Assembly: GCF_900095735.1 (NCBI RefSeq)
Contig: NZ_FNLO01000001.1
Location: 666,634 to 730,633, forward strand
From: Chitinasiproducens palmae
GTDB lineage: Bacteria; Pseudomonadota; Gammaproteobacteria; Burkholderiales; Burkholderiaceae
Direction: 5' to 3'
DNA: 64,000 nucleotides
Below are positions 17,567-25,740 of this stretch, piece by piece. The translations under genes were made by a program, and so were the position numbers. How positions within the stretch are numbered: position 1 is the stretch's first letter; each line of letters begins with the position of its first letter. Below the pieces are notes generated by a model. The model saw only the letters and a list, made by a program, of their open reading frames with translations. It was not told where the DNA came from and did no database searches.

Positions 17567-17754
17567 GCTATTACTCCCGACCGTTGCGGTCATGCATTGT
17601 TGCGCAGACAAGCATGTTCCGGTCCAGCGGCACGCACCTTGCGCACGAACGGCGCTCGGCAGCGCGCGAGCACGCCTGCGGTAAGGCAGCGCAACCCCTC
17701 CTGCGTCGAGCCTGGCCAAGCGCCATCACCCACCTCGCGTCAGGGTTATCCCGT

Positions 17755-17818
17755 ATATCGTATGATGACGATATTGATTTCAGGATTTCCCGATATTCGT
17801 TTCGTAAAGTTCCGATAT
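17755..17818 (+). promoter_or_regulatory. Operator cluster of the ArsR-type regulator
   Basis: Perfect inverted repeat ATATCGT (17755-17761) / ACGATAT (17768-17774) with 6 bp between, followed by two more CGATAT half-sites at 17791-17796 and 17813-17818, the last overlapping the start codon. Arrays like this before an ArsR gene suggest autoregulation. Confidence 0.65.
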
Positions 17819-18137
17819 GAATGACCGCGAAGCCGTCGACCTTGATGTCGATGCAATTCACAAGGCCTTGGCCAACCCGCTCCGGCGGCAGATTCTGGCT
17901 TGGCTCCGCGACGCCGAGCAACATTTCGCGATGCAGGAGCACCCGCTCGATTTCGGCGTGTGCGCCGGCCTGCTCGACGAGAAGGCCGGTCTCTCGCAAT
18001 CGACGGTATCAGCGCACCTCGCAACGCTGCAACGTGCTGGCTTGATCACGTCCCGCAAGGTCGGCCAATGGATTTTCTACCGCCGCTGCGAGCCCACCAT
18101 CGCCGCCTTTCTGGAACGGGTGCGCGAGAATTTGTAA
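17817..18137 (+). CDS. ArsR-family transcriptional regulator
   Basis: 106-residue winged helix-turn-helix repressor: IHKALANPLRRQILAWLRD begins the domain and LSQSTVSAHLATLQRAGLITSRKVGQWIFYRR gives recognition helix and wing. The ELCVC metal site of ArsR is absent; cysteines are C49 and C91, so arsenic sensing of the classical kind is unlikely, although thiol-reactive signals are conceivable. Next on the strand come an MFS exporter (148 nt later) and an Old Yellow Enzyme, likely targets. The upstream half-sites suggest self-repression. Confidence 0.9.
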   Translation: MNDREAVDLDVDAIHKALANPLRRQILAWLRDAEQHFAMQEHPLDFGVCAGLLDEKAGLSQSTVSAHLATLQRAGLITSRKVGQWIFYRRCEPTIAAFLERVRENL

Positions 18138-18285
18138 CAACAGCGTGTGACGACAGCGTGCGACGCAGGCCGGTGACGAAGCCGTGTGCCCCGACGCAGC
18201 GCGCCTGGCCGCCACGCGCACGCCGATATTGCGCGACATCGGACCGGCCGGCCTCAGCCTTTTTCACTCAAGACACCTCGTATTC

Positions 18286-19458
18286 ATGCCCCTAGCTCTA
18301 CTTGTCCTGTCACTCAGCGCCTTCGCAATCGGCACGACGGAGTTCGTCATCATGGGCCTGCTGCCCGATGTGGCGCACGACCTGTCCGTGTCGCTGCCGG
18401 CGGCCGGCTGGCTGATCAGCGCCTATGCGCTGGCAGTCGCCTTCGGCGCGCCGGTCATGGCGATGATCACGGCCCGCTGGCGGCGACGCACGGCCTTGCT
18501 CTCGCTGATGGTCATCTTCGTACTCGGCAACCTGTTCTGCGCGATCGCCGCGAACTACGGCTTGCTGGTGCTGGCCCGCGTCGTGACCGCGTTATGTCAC
18601 GGCGCTTTCTTCGGCATCGGTTCCGTCACCGCGGCGGGTCTGGTCGAGCCGAACCGCCGCGCCCGCGCCGTCGCCCTGATGTTTACCGGACTCACGCTGG
18701 CCAACGTGTTGGGCGTACCGCTCGGCACGGCGCTCGGACAGGCCGCCGGCTGGCGGACACCGTTCTGGGCCGTGGTGGCGCTTGGACTGCTGTCGTTCGC
18801 CGGTCTGCGGCGCGCGTTGCCGGTGCGCAGCGACGAAACCCCGGCCGACCTGCGCCGGGAACTGCGGGGACTGCGCAGCACCGGGGTCTGGTTGGCGCTG
18901 GGCACGACGGTCTGCTTTTCGGCAGCAATGTTCGCGCTCTTCACCTACATCGCACCGCTTCTGCTGCAGGTCACCGGTGTGACGCCGCGCGGCGTGTCGT
19001 GGACGCTGTTCGCGATGGGCGTGGGACTCACGATCGGCAACGCGCTCGGCGGACGCCTGGCGGACTGGAACCTGTCGAAGGCGCTGTCGCTGGTGCTGAT
19101 CGCGCTGTGCGCCACCTCGCTCGCATTGCACTGGACCGCGCCCTGGCTGTGGCCTTCGGAGGCGAACCTGTTCCTGTGGGCGGTCGCCGCGTTCGCGGCG
19201 GTGCCGGCACTGCAGGTCAACGTGATGCGCTTCGGCGCCGCCGCGCCGAACCTGATATCGACCTTGAACATCGGCGCCTTCAACCTGGGCAACGCGTTCG
19301 GCGCGTGGGTCGGCGGTCTTGTGCTGAGCGCCAACCTGGGTCTGCAGGCGACGCCGTTGGCCGCGGCCGCGCTGGCGCTGCTCGGCGTGTTCGCCAGCAG
19401 TCTCTCGGGACGCCTGGCGCGAGACCTGCCAGCCCAGCCCGACTGCGCAACCAGCTGA
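18286..19458 (+). CDS. MFS exporter, DHA1 (YdhP/AraJ-like) family
   Basis: 390 residues with 12 predicted helices. The opening LSLSAFAIGTTEFVIMGLLPDVAHDLSVS, followed by AGWLISAYALAVAFGAPV and RWRRRTALL, is the hallmark of the DHA1 exporters related to AraJ, YdhP and Cmr/SotB. Substrates in this branch are drugs, sugars or purine analogues; not assignable here. ATG at 18286 fits the family N-terminus. It lies between the ArsR gene and the Old Yellow Enzyme gene (89 nt downstream), suggesting efflux and reduction of one class of toxic compound. Confidence 0.88.
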   Translation: MPLALLVLSLSAFAIGTTEFVIMGLLPDVAHDLSVSLPAAGWLISAYALAVAFGAPVMAMITARWRRRTALLSLMVIFVLGNLFCAIAANYGLLVLARVVTALCHGAFFGIGSVTAAGLVEPNRRARAVALMFTGLTLANVLGVPLGTALGQAAGWRTPFWAVVALGLLSFAGLRRALPVRSDETPADLRRELRGLRSTGVWLALGTTVCFSAAMFALFTYIAPLLLQVTGVTPRGVSWTLFAMGVGLTIGNALGGRLADWNLSKALSLVLIALCATSLALHWTAPWLWPSEANLFLWAVAAFAAVPALQVNVMRFGAAAPNLISTLNIGAFNLGNAFGAWVGGLVLSANLGLQATPLAAAALALLGVFASSLSGRLARDLPAQPDCATS

Positions 19459-19547
19459 GCAACAGAATCCAGCGCGTGGCGCAGGGCGTCACGCACTTCC
19501 AGTGGGCCTTTGGCCCGTTTGTAACGCAAGTCATAAGGAAAAACGCA

Positions 19548-20603
19548 ATGCCGCAACTCCTCGATCCGATTCGCGTCGGCGATCTCGACCTGCCGAATCG
19601 CGTTTTCATGGCACCGCTGACCCGCTCGCGTGCCACCGGCGGCGCGCGCGTGCCGAATGCACTGATGCGCGATTACTACGTTCAGCGGGCCTCCGCCGGC
19701 CTGATCCTGAGCGAAGCGACCTCGGTCACCCCGCAAGGCGTCGGCTACGCCGACACGCCCGGCATCTGGTCCGACGAACAGGTAGCGGGCTGGAAGCACA
19801 TCACCGACGCGGTTCACGCGGCGGGCGGCCACATCTTCCTGCAACTTTGGCACGTCGGACGCATCTCGGACCCCAGTTTCCTGAATGGCGACGCGCCTGT
19901 CGCGCCGAGCGCCATCCAACCGGCGGGCCACGTCAGCCTGGTGCGGCCGCAGCGTCCCTACCCGACGCCGCGTGCGCTGCGCACGGACGAACTGCCTGGC
20001 ATCGTCGCCGCGTACCGCAAGGGCGCGGAGAATGCACAAGCCGCCGGTTTCGATGGCGTGGAAATCCATGGTGCCAACGGCTATCTGCTCGACCAGTTCC
20101 TGCAGGATGGCAGCAACCGGCGCGACGACGAATACGGCGGCTCGATCGAGAATCGCGCGCGTCTGATGCTGGAGGTGACGGACGCCTGCATCGGCGTCTG
20201 GGGTGCCTCGCGAGTCGGCATGCACCTGGCGCCGCGCAGCGACGCACACGACATCAGCGACAGCAATGGCGCGCAGACCTTCGGCTATGTCGCAACGGCG
20301 CTCGGCCAGCGTGGCATCGCGTTCATCTGCGCCCGCGAGAGCCAGGCCCAGCCGCGCCTCGGCCCCGCCCTGAAGCAGGCCTTCGGCGGCATCTACGTGG
20401 CCAACGAGGGACTCGACAAGGCGACCGCTCAGCGCCTGCTCGATGCCGGAGAAGCCGACGCCGCCGCGTTTGGGCAGGCGTTCATCGCCAATCCGGACCT
20501 GCCGCGCCGCTTCCGGGACGATGCGCCGCTGAACGCCCCCAAGCCCGACCTGTTCTACAGCAGCGGCGCGGAAGGCTACACCGACTATCCGGCCCTCGCC
20601 TGA
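19548..20603 (+). CDS. NADH:flavin oxidoreductase, Old Yellow Enzyme family
   Basis: 351-residue FMN-dependent TIM-barrel ene-reductase. Features in order: LDLPNRVFMAPLTRSRA, LQLWHVGRISDP, FDGVEIHGANGYLLDQFL (active-site His/Asn pair, HxxN, as in OYE1), RRDDEYGGSIENRARLMLEV, and FGQAFIANPDLPRRF at the C-terminus. Such enzymes reduce activated C=C bonds, nitro-esters and quinones with NAD(P)H. ATG at 19548 has AAGGA 9 nt upstream. Its stop codon lies inside the first copy of a 13-bp tandem repeat. Probably co-regulated with the MFS exporter and ArsR gene before it, as in other electrophile-detoxification operons. Confidence 0.92.
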   Translation: MPQLLDPIRVGDLDLPNRVFMAPLTRSRATGGARVPNALMRDYYVQRASAGLILSEATSVTPQGVGYADTPGIWSDEQVAGWKHITDAVHAAGGHIFLQLWHVGRISDPSFLNGDAPVAPSAIQPAGHVSLVRPQRPYPTPRALRTDELPGIVAAYRKGAENAQAAGFDGVEIHGANGYLLDQFLQDGSNRRDDEYGGSIENRARLMLEVTDACIGVWGASRVGMHLAPRSDAHDISDSNGAQTFGYVATALGQRGIAFICARESQAQPRLGPALKQAFGGIYVANEGLDKATAQRLLDAGEADAAAFGQAFIANPDLPRRFRDDAPLNAPKPDLFYSSGAEGYTDYPALA

Positions 20604-20675
20604 GGTCGACGCCTGAGGTCGACGCCTGAGGTCGACGCCTGAGGTCGACGCCTGAGGTCGACGCCTGAGGTCGAC
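20598..20675. repeat. Six tandem copies of a 13-bp repeat overlapping a stop codon
   Basis: Six perfect head-to-tail copies of GCCTGAGGTCGAC, at 20598, 20611, 20624, 20637, 20650 and 20663. The first copy contains the last Ala codon and the TGA stop of the Old Yellow Enzyme gene. Thirteen bases is not a multiple of three, so the repeats change frame between copies. Confidence 0.95.
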
Positions 20676-20762
20676 GCCCGACTGCGCGCTGCCGCCAGGC
20701 GACGCGCAGTCGGGCGGCCGGCCGGGGCCCACCGCCGGGGCGCGTGCTCCCCGGCCGGCCGC
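20676..20762. terminator. Twin GC-rich hairpins after the repeat
   Basis: Two adjoining perfect hairpins: GCCCGACTGCGCG / CGCGCAGTCGGGC (20676-20688 and 20703-20715, 14-nt loop) and GCGGCCGGCCGGGG / CCCCGGCCGGCCGC (20714-20727 and 20749-20762, 21-nt loop), sharing two bases. No T-run follows, so they may be weak terminators, mRNA 3'-end stabilisers or another structural element. Confidence 0.55.
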
Positions 20763-21146
20763 AATGACGCCCCAATGAGTGTCGGGGCCTCGCAAGCAGC
20801 CCGTGACGTCCGCCGTCCTTTCGCAGCGGGCCGTCATTTCGCCGTCGGCCCGCCGTCGCCTTCCTTCATCCTCTGTCATCGCACGGCCATCGAGCCGTCA
20901 TTGGCCAGGCCAGCGGACCGTGGCCACCGATCCCGGCAAGCACCCGTTGCAACCCGCGTCGCCACCCTGCGACGGGCCGCCGCAGTCGACTCAAGTTTCC
21001 CTGCCACCGGCCGTTATTCGATACAACGGCGGCGGCTCCTCGCACTGCCGCCAGCCTCCGGCCAGCCGTTCCGGTCCTGCAGGACCCGGATCGCGCCAGC
21101 CGACACGTTTCATCCGGGTCTCAGGCCCCTCTGTACAAGGTTTCCC
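20763..21146 (+). other. Leader region of the second motAB unit
   Basis: About 380 bp between the twin hairpins and motA copy 2. It carries the sigma28-like promoter at 20991-21017; from there about 125 nt of untranslated leader runs to the motA ATG. An open frame continuous with motA extends upstream but has no MotA similarity. Nothing else recognised. Confidence 0.5.
20991..21017 (+). promoter_or_regulatory. Sigma28 (FliA) promoter of motA copy 2
   Basis: TCAAGTTT, 11 nt, GCCGTTAT: 13 of 16 positions match the FliA consensus TAAAGTTT-N11-GCCGATAA, with exact spacing. It lies about 130 nt before the motA copy 2 ATG and marks this second stator pair as a late flagellar unit too. Confidence 0.78.
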
Positions 21147-22010
21147 ATGTTAGTCGTAGTCGGGTGGGTCGTCGTCGTGGCCTGTGTGGTTGGCAGTTTC
21201 ATCGGTGCGGGCGGGCATCTGGCTGCGCTGTTGCAACCGCTCGAACTGCTCTGTATCGCTGGCGCGGCGATTGGCGCTTTCGTGGTCAGCAATCCCGGCA
21301 AGACCCTGCGCGCCACGCTCAAGGCGCTGCCGCTCTGCTTCAAGGGCAAGAGCTACGACAAGGCGCGCTACCTGGAGTTGGTGTCGCTGCTGTTCGAATT
21401 GCTGCAGAAGGCGCGCAAGGACGGCATGATGGCGCTCGAAGCCGACGTCGAAACGCCCGAGTCCAGCACGATCTTCAACAAGTATCCGGCGATCATGGCC
21501 GATCACCATCTGCTGGACTTCATCCTCGATTATCTACGAATGATGTCCAGCGGCAACCTGAACGTGCACGAGATCCAGGAGCTGATGGAAGCGGAGCTGG
21601 AGACGCACCACGAGGAGATGGCGATTCCGGCTGGCGCGATTCAGGGCGTGGCGGATGGACTGCCGGCCTTCGGCATCGTTGCCGCGGTGATGGGCGTGGT
21701 CCACACGATGGGCTCGGTCGGCGCCGCGCCCGCCGTACTCGGCAAGATGATTGCCGGCGCGCTGGTCGGCACCTTCCTCGGCATTCTGCTGGCGTACGGT
21801 TTCGTCGGTCCGCTTGCCAGCCTGCTGAACGCGAAGGCCAAGGAAGCGGCGAAACCCTTCGAGTGCGTGAAGTGCGTGCTGCTGGCCGCGATGGGTGGCT
21901 ACCCGCCCAGCGTCGCGGTCGAGTTCGGCCGCAAGGTGCTGTTCTCGGTCGATCGTCCCAGCTTTGCCGAACTCGAGGCCGCCGTGAAGGCGACCCGCCA
22001 GCCGAAATGA
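21147..22010 (+). CDS. motA: Flagellar stator protein MotA (copy 2)
   Basis: 287-residue stator channel subunit with the whole MotA plan: MLVVVGWVV start, AGGHLAALLQPLELLCIAGAAIGAF, cytoplasmic charged loop QKARKDGMMALEADVETP, LPAFGIVAAVMGVVHTMG and ALVGTFLGILLAYGFVGPL. It resembles MotA copy 1 (2155-3027) closely but not identically (LQP and GIVAAVMGVVHTM blocks shared; AQAIEQRVEEST versus ASLLNAKAKEAA). ATG at 21147; motB copy 2 begins 64 nt after the stop. An independent stator set for the same motor, or for other ionic or viscous conditions, is the usual explanation. Confidence 0.93.
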   Translation: MLVVVGWVVVVACVVGSFIGAGGHLAALLQPLELLCIAGAAIGAFVVSNPGKTLRATLKALPLCFKGKSYDKARYLELVSLLFELLQKARKDGMMALEADVETPESSTIFNKYPAIMADHHLLDFILDYLRMMSSGNLNVHEIQELMEAELETHHEEMAIPAGAIQGVADGLPAFGIVAAVMGVVHTMGSVGAAPAVLGKMIAGALVGTFLGILLAYGFVGPLASLLNAKAKEAAKPFECVKCVLLAAMGGYPPSVAVEFGRKVLFSVDRPSFAELEAAVKATRQPK

Positions 22011-22074
22011 GCGTCGCAAAGCGTCCAGCCACGCTGCTCGCTCGCAGCAGCCGGCCGGCATCCGGAGCACGGTG

Positions 22075-23187
22075 ATGGCAGGCAACGAACGCGTCTCGCT
22101 GACCGTCATCCGGCGCAAGCGCAAGGGCGGCCACGCCGCCCACCACGGCGGCGCATGGAAGATCGCGTACGCGGACTTCGTGACCGCGATGATGGCCTTC
22201 TTCCTGCTGATGTGGCTGCTCGGCTCGACGACCAAAGGCGACCGACAAGGCATCGCCGACTATTTCAACACGCCGCTTACCGTGGCGCTCGCGGGCGGCG
22301 ACTATTCGGGTGGCGCGACCAGCGTGCTGCCGGGCGGTGGTCCGGACATCACGCGCGCGCAAATCGGCGATGCGAAGGCCGCCCAGAGCGCCAGCCAGCG
22401 CGGCAAGGCCAGCGCCGATGACGCCGCGGCAAAGAAGCGGCGCGACGGCGAGGAACTGCGCCGCCTGCGGGCGTTGAAGACGCGGATCGAATCGTTGATC
22501 GATCGCAACCCGAAGCTCAAGCCGTTCAGTGACCAGATCAAGATCGACATCACCAGCGAAGGGCTACGCATCCAGATCGTCGACTCGCAGAACCGGCCCA
22601 TGTTCGCCACGGGCAGCACCCGCCTGCAACCGTACACGCATGACATCCTGCGCGAGATCGGCGTGGCGTTGAACGACGTCGACAACCGCGTGTCGATCGC
22701 CGGGCACACTGACGCCGCGCCGTACAGCGGCGGCGCCGCCGGCTATTCGAATTGGGAACTCTCGTCGGAGCGCGCGAACGCGGCACGGCGCGAACTGATC
22801 GCCGGCGGCATGAACGAGCGCAAGATCATCCAGGTACGGGGTTTGGCCGACGCGTTGCCACTCGACCCGGCAGATCCGCTCGCGCCGATGAACCGGCGCA
22901 TCAGCATCGTCGTGCTGAATCGCCAGACCGAGGCCGGCTTCATGCGCGATCGAGGCCGCGTCGACGTCAACACTTCGCAGGAAGCGTCCGACGCGATCGC
23001 GGCCAGCGCGGCGGCGAACACGGGCACGTACGCAGCCACCAACGCAGCCACGAGCACGGCGACGCATCCGTTGACGAAGCCGGTGACGAGCGCAGCGAAC
23101 GACGCTGTGTCGAAGCCGGGGGCACAGGCACCGGCGGCCGTGGCATCGAGTACGGTGGCGACGGCCGCCAAGCCCGCAGCACACTGA
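22075..23187 (+). CDS. motB: Flagellar stator protein MotB (copy 2)
   Basis: 370 residues, longer than copy 1 by 65. Basic N-terminus, then YADFVTAMMAFFLLMWLL with the proton-binding aspartate at residue 34, a linker, and the OmpA-like peptidoglycan domain (GHTDAAPYSG, NWELSSERANAARRELI, NRRISIVVLN). A Thr/Ala-rich disordered tail of about 75 residues (NTGTYAATNAATSTATHP) follows, absent from copy 1. ATG at 22075, with GGAG 9 nt upstream; a GTG three bases before is an alternative. Partner of motA copy 2. Confidence 0.93.
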   Translation: MAGNERVSLTVIRRKRKGGHAAHHGGAWKIAYADFVTAMMAFFLLMWLLGSTTKGDRQGIADYFNTPLTVALAGGDYSGGATSVLPGGGPDITRAQIGDAKAAQSASQRGKASADDAAAKKRRDGEELRRLRALKTRIESLIDRNPKLKPFSDQIKIDITSEGLRIQIVDSQNRPMFATGSTRLQPYTHDILREIGVALNDVDNRVSIAGHTDAAPYSGGAAGYSNWELSSERANAARRELIAGGMNERKIIQVRGLADALPLDPADPLAPMNRRISIVVLNRQTEAGFMRDRGRVDVNTSQEASDAIAASAAANTGTYAATNAATSTATHPLTKPVTSAANDAVSKPGAQAPAAVASSTVATAAKPAAH

Positions 23188-23229
23188 CGCAGCCGCTGTC
23201 GGCCCGCGCCGCATCAGCGCGTGGCGCAC

Positions 23230-23258
23230 GGAAGCGATCGGAAGCGATCGGAAGCGAT
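23230..23258. repeat. Short 10-bp tandem repeat before the aldo/keto reductase gene
   Basis: Nearly three copies of GGAAGCGATC, lying 44-72 nt before the start codon at 23302, in the promoter/leader zone. Confidence 0.8.
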
Positions 23259-23301
23259 GCGCTATGCTGTTCGTTTCGATTGCGAAGCGGAGCGTACGAC
23301 C

Positions 23302-24372
23302 ATGCGCAACAAGCGACTCGGTAACACCGGCCTGTTCGTCTCGGAACTGTGCCTGGGCACCATGACGTTCGGCGGCAGCGGCGGCATGTGGGGGCAGATC
23401 GGCCAGCTTCAGCAAGCGGAGGCCGACAGCCTGGTGGGCCGCGCCCTCGATGCCGGCATCAATTTCATCGATACGGCCGACGTCTACGCGGAGGGTCGCA
23501 GCGAGATCATCACCGGCCAGGCGCTGCGCAACCTGAAGGTGCCTCGCGAGAACGTGGTCGTCGCCACCAAGGTGTTCGGCCCGACCGGCGACGGTACCAA
23601 TTCCCGAGGCGCGTCGCGCGTGCACATCCTGGACGGCGTGAAGGCCAGCCTGCGGCGACTGCAACTGGACCACATCGATCTCTACCAGATCCACGGCTTC
23701 GACCCCGCCACGCCGATCGAGGAGACGCTGGGCGCCCTCGACACCCTCGTCAAGCACGGCCACGTGCGCTACATCGGGGTGTCGAACTGGGCGGCCTGGC
23801 AGATCGTCAAGGCGCTGGGCATCGCGGAGCGCCGGGGCTGGGCGCGTTTCGAGACCTTGCAGGCGTACTACACGATCGCCGGCCGCGACCTCGAACGGGA
23901 ACTGGTGCCGATGCTGCAGAGCGAAGGACTGGGCCTGATGGTGTGGAGCCCGCTGGCCGGGGGCCTGCTGAGCGGCAAGGTGGGACGTGAACAGTCCGCG
24001 GAAGCCGGCACGCGGCGCGCGAGCTTCGACTTCCCGCCGGTCGACCGCGACCGCGCGTTCGATTGCGTCGACGTAATGCGCGAAATCGCGGACGCGAAAG
24101 GCGTCTCGGTCGCGCAGATCGCCCTCGCCTGGCTGCTGCATCAGCCGGTGGTGACCAGCGTGATCGTTGGCGCCAAGCGGCTCGACCAGCTCGACGACAA
24201 TCTGGCCGCGACGAACGTCGCGCTCGATGGCGACGAGCTTGCGCGCCTCGGCCGCGTCAGCGCCCTGCCGCCCGAGTATCCGGGCTGGATGATCGAACGT
24301 CAGGGCGGCCCGCGTCGTGAGCAACTTGCGCAGGCCGCCAGTGCCGGGCGGTCGCCATCCGACACGCGATGA
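23302..24372 (+). CDS. Aldo/keto reductase
   Basis: 356-residue NADPH-dependent TIM-barrel oxidoreductase. The catalytic tetrad is visible: Asp and Tyr in FIDTADVYAEGRSE, Lys in VVATKVFGP and His in LYQIHGFDP; the cofactor site includes GVSNWAAWQI and VIVGAKRLDQLDDNL. It belongs to the large YajO/YghZ-like group acting on small aldehydes and ketones; the substrate is unknown. ATG at 23302. It converges with the 2-hydroxyacid dehydrogenase gene, the two stops only 24 bp apart. Confidence 0.92.
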   Translation: MRNKRLGNTGLFVSELCLGTMTFGGSGGMWGQIGQLQQAEADSLVGRALDAGINFIDTADVYAEGRSEIITGQALRNLKVPRENVVVATKVFGPTGDGTNSRGASRVHILDGVKASLRRLQLDHIDLYQIHGFDPATPIEETLGALDTLVKHGHVRYIGVSNWAAWQIVKALGIAERRGWARFETLQAYYTIAGRDLERELVPMLQSEGLGLMVWSPLAGGLLSGKVGREQSAEAGTRRASFDFPPVDRDRAFDCVDVMREIADAKGVSVAQIALAWLLHQPVVTSVIVGAKRLDQLDDNLAATNVALDGDELARLGRVSALPPEYPGWMIERQGGPRREQLAQAASAGRSPSDTR

Positions 24373-24396
24373 CGCGTGCGCGGCCGCGCCGGCGGT

Positions 24397-25494
24397 TCAA
24401 TACCCTAGCTGCCGATCGACGATATTGATCGGGTCTTCGCCCCGCTGGCGACGCGCGACGTTCTCGGCGAAGACGGCCAAGCCCAACTCGACGTAGCCAT
24501 CCGGAACGTCGCAGGAAATGTGTGGCGTCAACACCGCGTTCGGGCAGTCCCACAGCGGCGAGTCCGACGCCAGCGGTTCGGCGTCGAACACATCCAGCAT
24601 CGCGCCATTGAGATGGCCGCTGGCCAGTGCCTCGATCAGCGCATCCGAGTCGACGATCGGGCCACGGCCGACATTGATCAGGCTTGCGCCCGCCTTGCAG
24701 CGCGCCAAGCGCTCGCGCCCGAACAGGCCGCGTGTCTCCGCGGTCAACGGGCAGGCGACGACCACGAAATCCGCCGTGGGTAGGCGTGCATCGAGCGACG
24801 CGACGGTGTCGACGGTGTCGAAACCGGCGACCGCGCGGCCGCTGCGGCTGACGCCGTCCACCGTCAAGCCAAGCCGCGACAATGCGATGGCCGCCGCCTG
24901 TCCCAAGCCGCCCGTGCCGACGATCAGGGCGCGGCGACCGGCAACCGGGTGCGTCCATACCGGCGCCCAACGGTGATCCCGCTGTGCCGCCCACATCCGA
25001 TGCATGCCCTGGTGCAGCATCAGCACCGCCATCGTCACGTATTCGCCAACACGATGTGCGTGGATGCCACTGCTATTGGTCAGCCAAGCCTCGGCCGGCA
25101 GCCAGTCGAACGGCGCGTAGCGCTCGACGCCCGCGTTCAGGCAGTGCACCATCTCGACGGCGCCGGCGTGCTCGCGCAGACGCGACACGTCGAACCGCAG
25201 CGCAGCGACGTAGCGGGCGCGTGACAACGCATCCAGATCGGGCGCATCGCCGTCGCAAACGACGATCTCGAACGTGCGCTCCACCATGCCCTTCGCGTCC
25301 GCCACCGCGGCTTCGTCATGCGCGGCATCGCCCAGCCAGGCCTTGGCGAGCGCGCTCACGACCTGGTCGCGTTCGAGCCGGTATGCCGGGCGACGGTCGA
25401 CGTTTTCGGCGTAAATCACCGCGCGCGTGCCCGCGGCAGTCGATCCGCTCATGCGTTCGGGCGCGTCGCCCTTGCTGTCCGGTCTAGCAATCAA
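24397..25494 (-). CDS. D-2-hydroxyacid dehydrogenase (NAD-dependent)
   Basis: Rossmann dehydrogenase interconverting a 2-keto acid and a D-2-hydroxy acid; 365 residues. NAD site ALIVGTGGLGQAAAIALSRLG; catalytic Arg in NVGRGPIVD, Glu in DVFDAEPL and His in LTPHIS. It resembles the glyoxylate/hydroxypyruvate reductase A (GhrA) branch. Two starts are possible: a TTG at 25494 with GGGAG 6 nt upstream, or an ATG at 25452 without a clear ribosome site; I chose the TTG on the ribosome site. Transcribed toward the aldo/keto reductase; the LysR gene lies upstream on the same strand. Confidence 0.9.
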   Translation of the reverse strand: MIARPDSKGDAPERMSGSTAAGTRAVIYAENVDRRPAYRLERDQVVSALAKAWLGDAAHDEAAVADAKGMVERTFEIVVCDGDAPDLDALSRARYVAALRFDVSRLREHAGAVEMVHCLNAGVERYAPFDWLPAEAWLTNSSGIHAHRVGEYVTMAVLMLHQGMHRMWAAQRDHRWAPVWTHPVAGRRALIVGTGGLGQAAAIALSRLGLTVDGVSRSGRAVAGFDTVDTVASLDARLPTADFVVVACPLTAETRGLFGRERLARCKAGASLINVGRGPIVDSDALIEALASGHLNGAMLDVFDAEPLASDSPLWDCPNAVLTPHISCDVPDGYVELGLAVFAENVARRQRGEDPINIVDRQLGY

Positions 25495-25740
25495 TGCGGT
25501 CTCCCAATCTGGTCAATCAGCGTGCGCGGCCGGTGGTCGCGCGGTTAGAAAAGTGTCAGTGCGGCCAGCAGCTCACGTTACACCGTCGGGCCATGCCGTG
25601 CACCACGCGGCAGCCGGGTCGCCAGGCTTTCTCCCCGTTCCTCGGCGGACGCTCGCCTGCGTGCCACCCGGCGGATGCGCGCATCGCGCGCCGCGCTTGC
25701 CCTCGCGGGCGCAGGCCAGCGCGGCACAGGCGCGTGCGCT

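Noticed and set aside
17817-18137. The ArsR-type gene as the missing regulator of arsB
   Set aside because: It lacks the arsenic-binding cysteine motif, lies 36 kb away, and is followed by its own likely targets.
18186-20603. One long plus-strand frame appearing to join the MFS exporter region to the Old Yellow Enzyme
   Set aside because: The left part is a shadow of the MFS gene in another frame; the enzyme starts at its own ATG (19548) with AAGGA upstream.
20598-20675. CRISPR array
   Set aside because: Repeats are contiguous 13-mers without spacers and no cas gene is present; the other arrays in the window are also spacer-free.
18945-20879. Long minus-strand frame covering the Old Yellow Enzyme and the 13-bp repeat
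   Set aside because: Antisense shadow without family features; the repeat only keeps the frame open.
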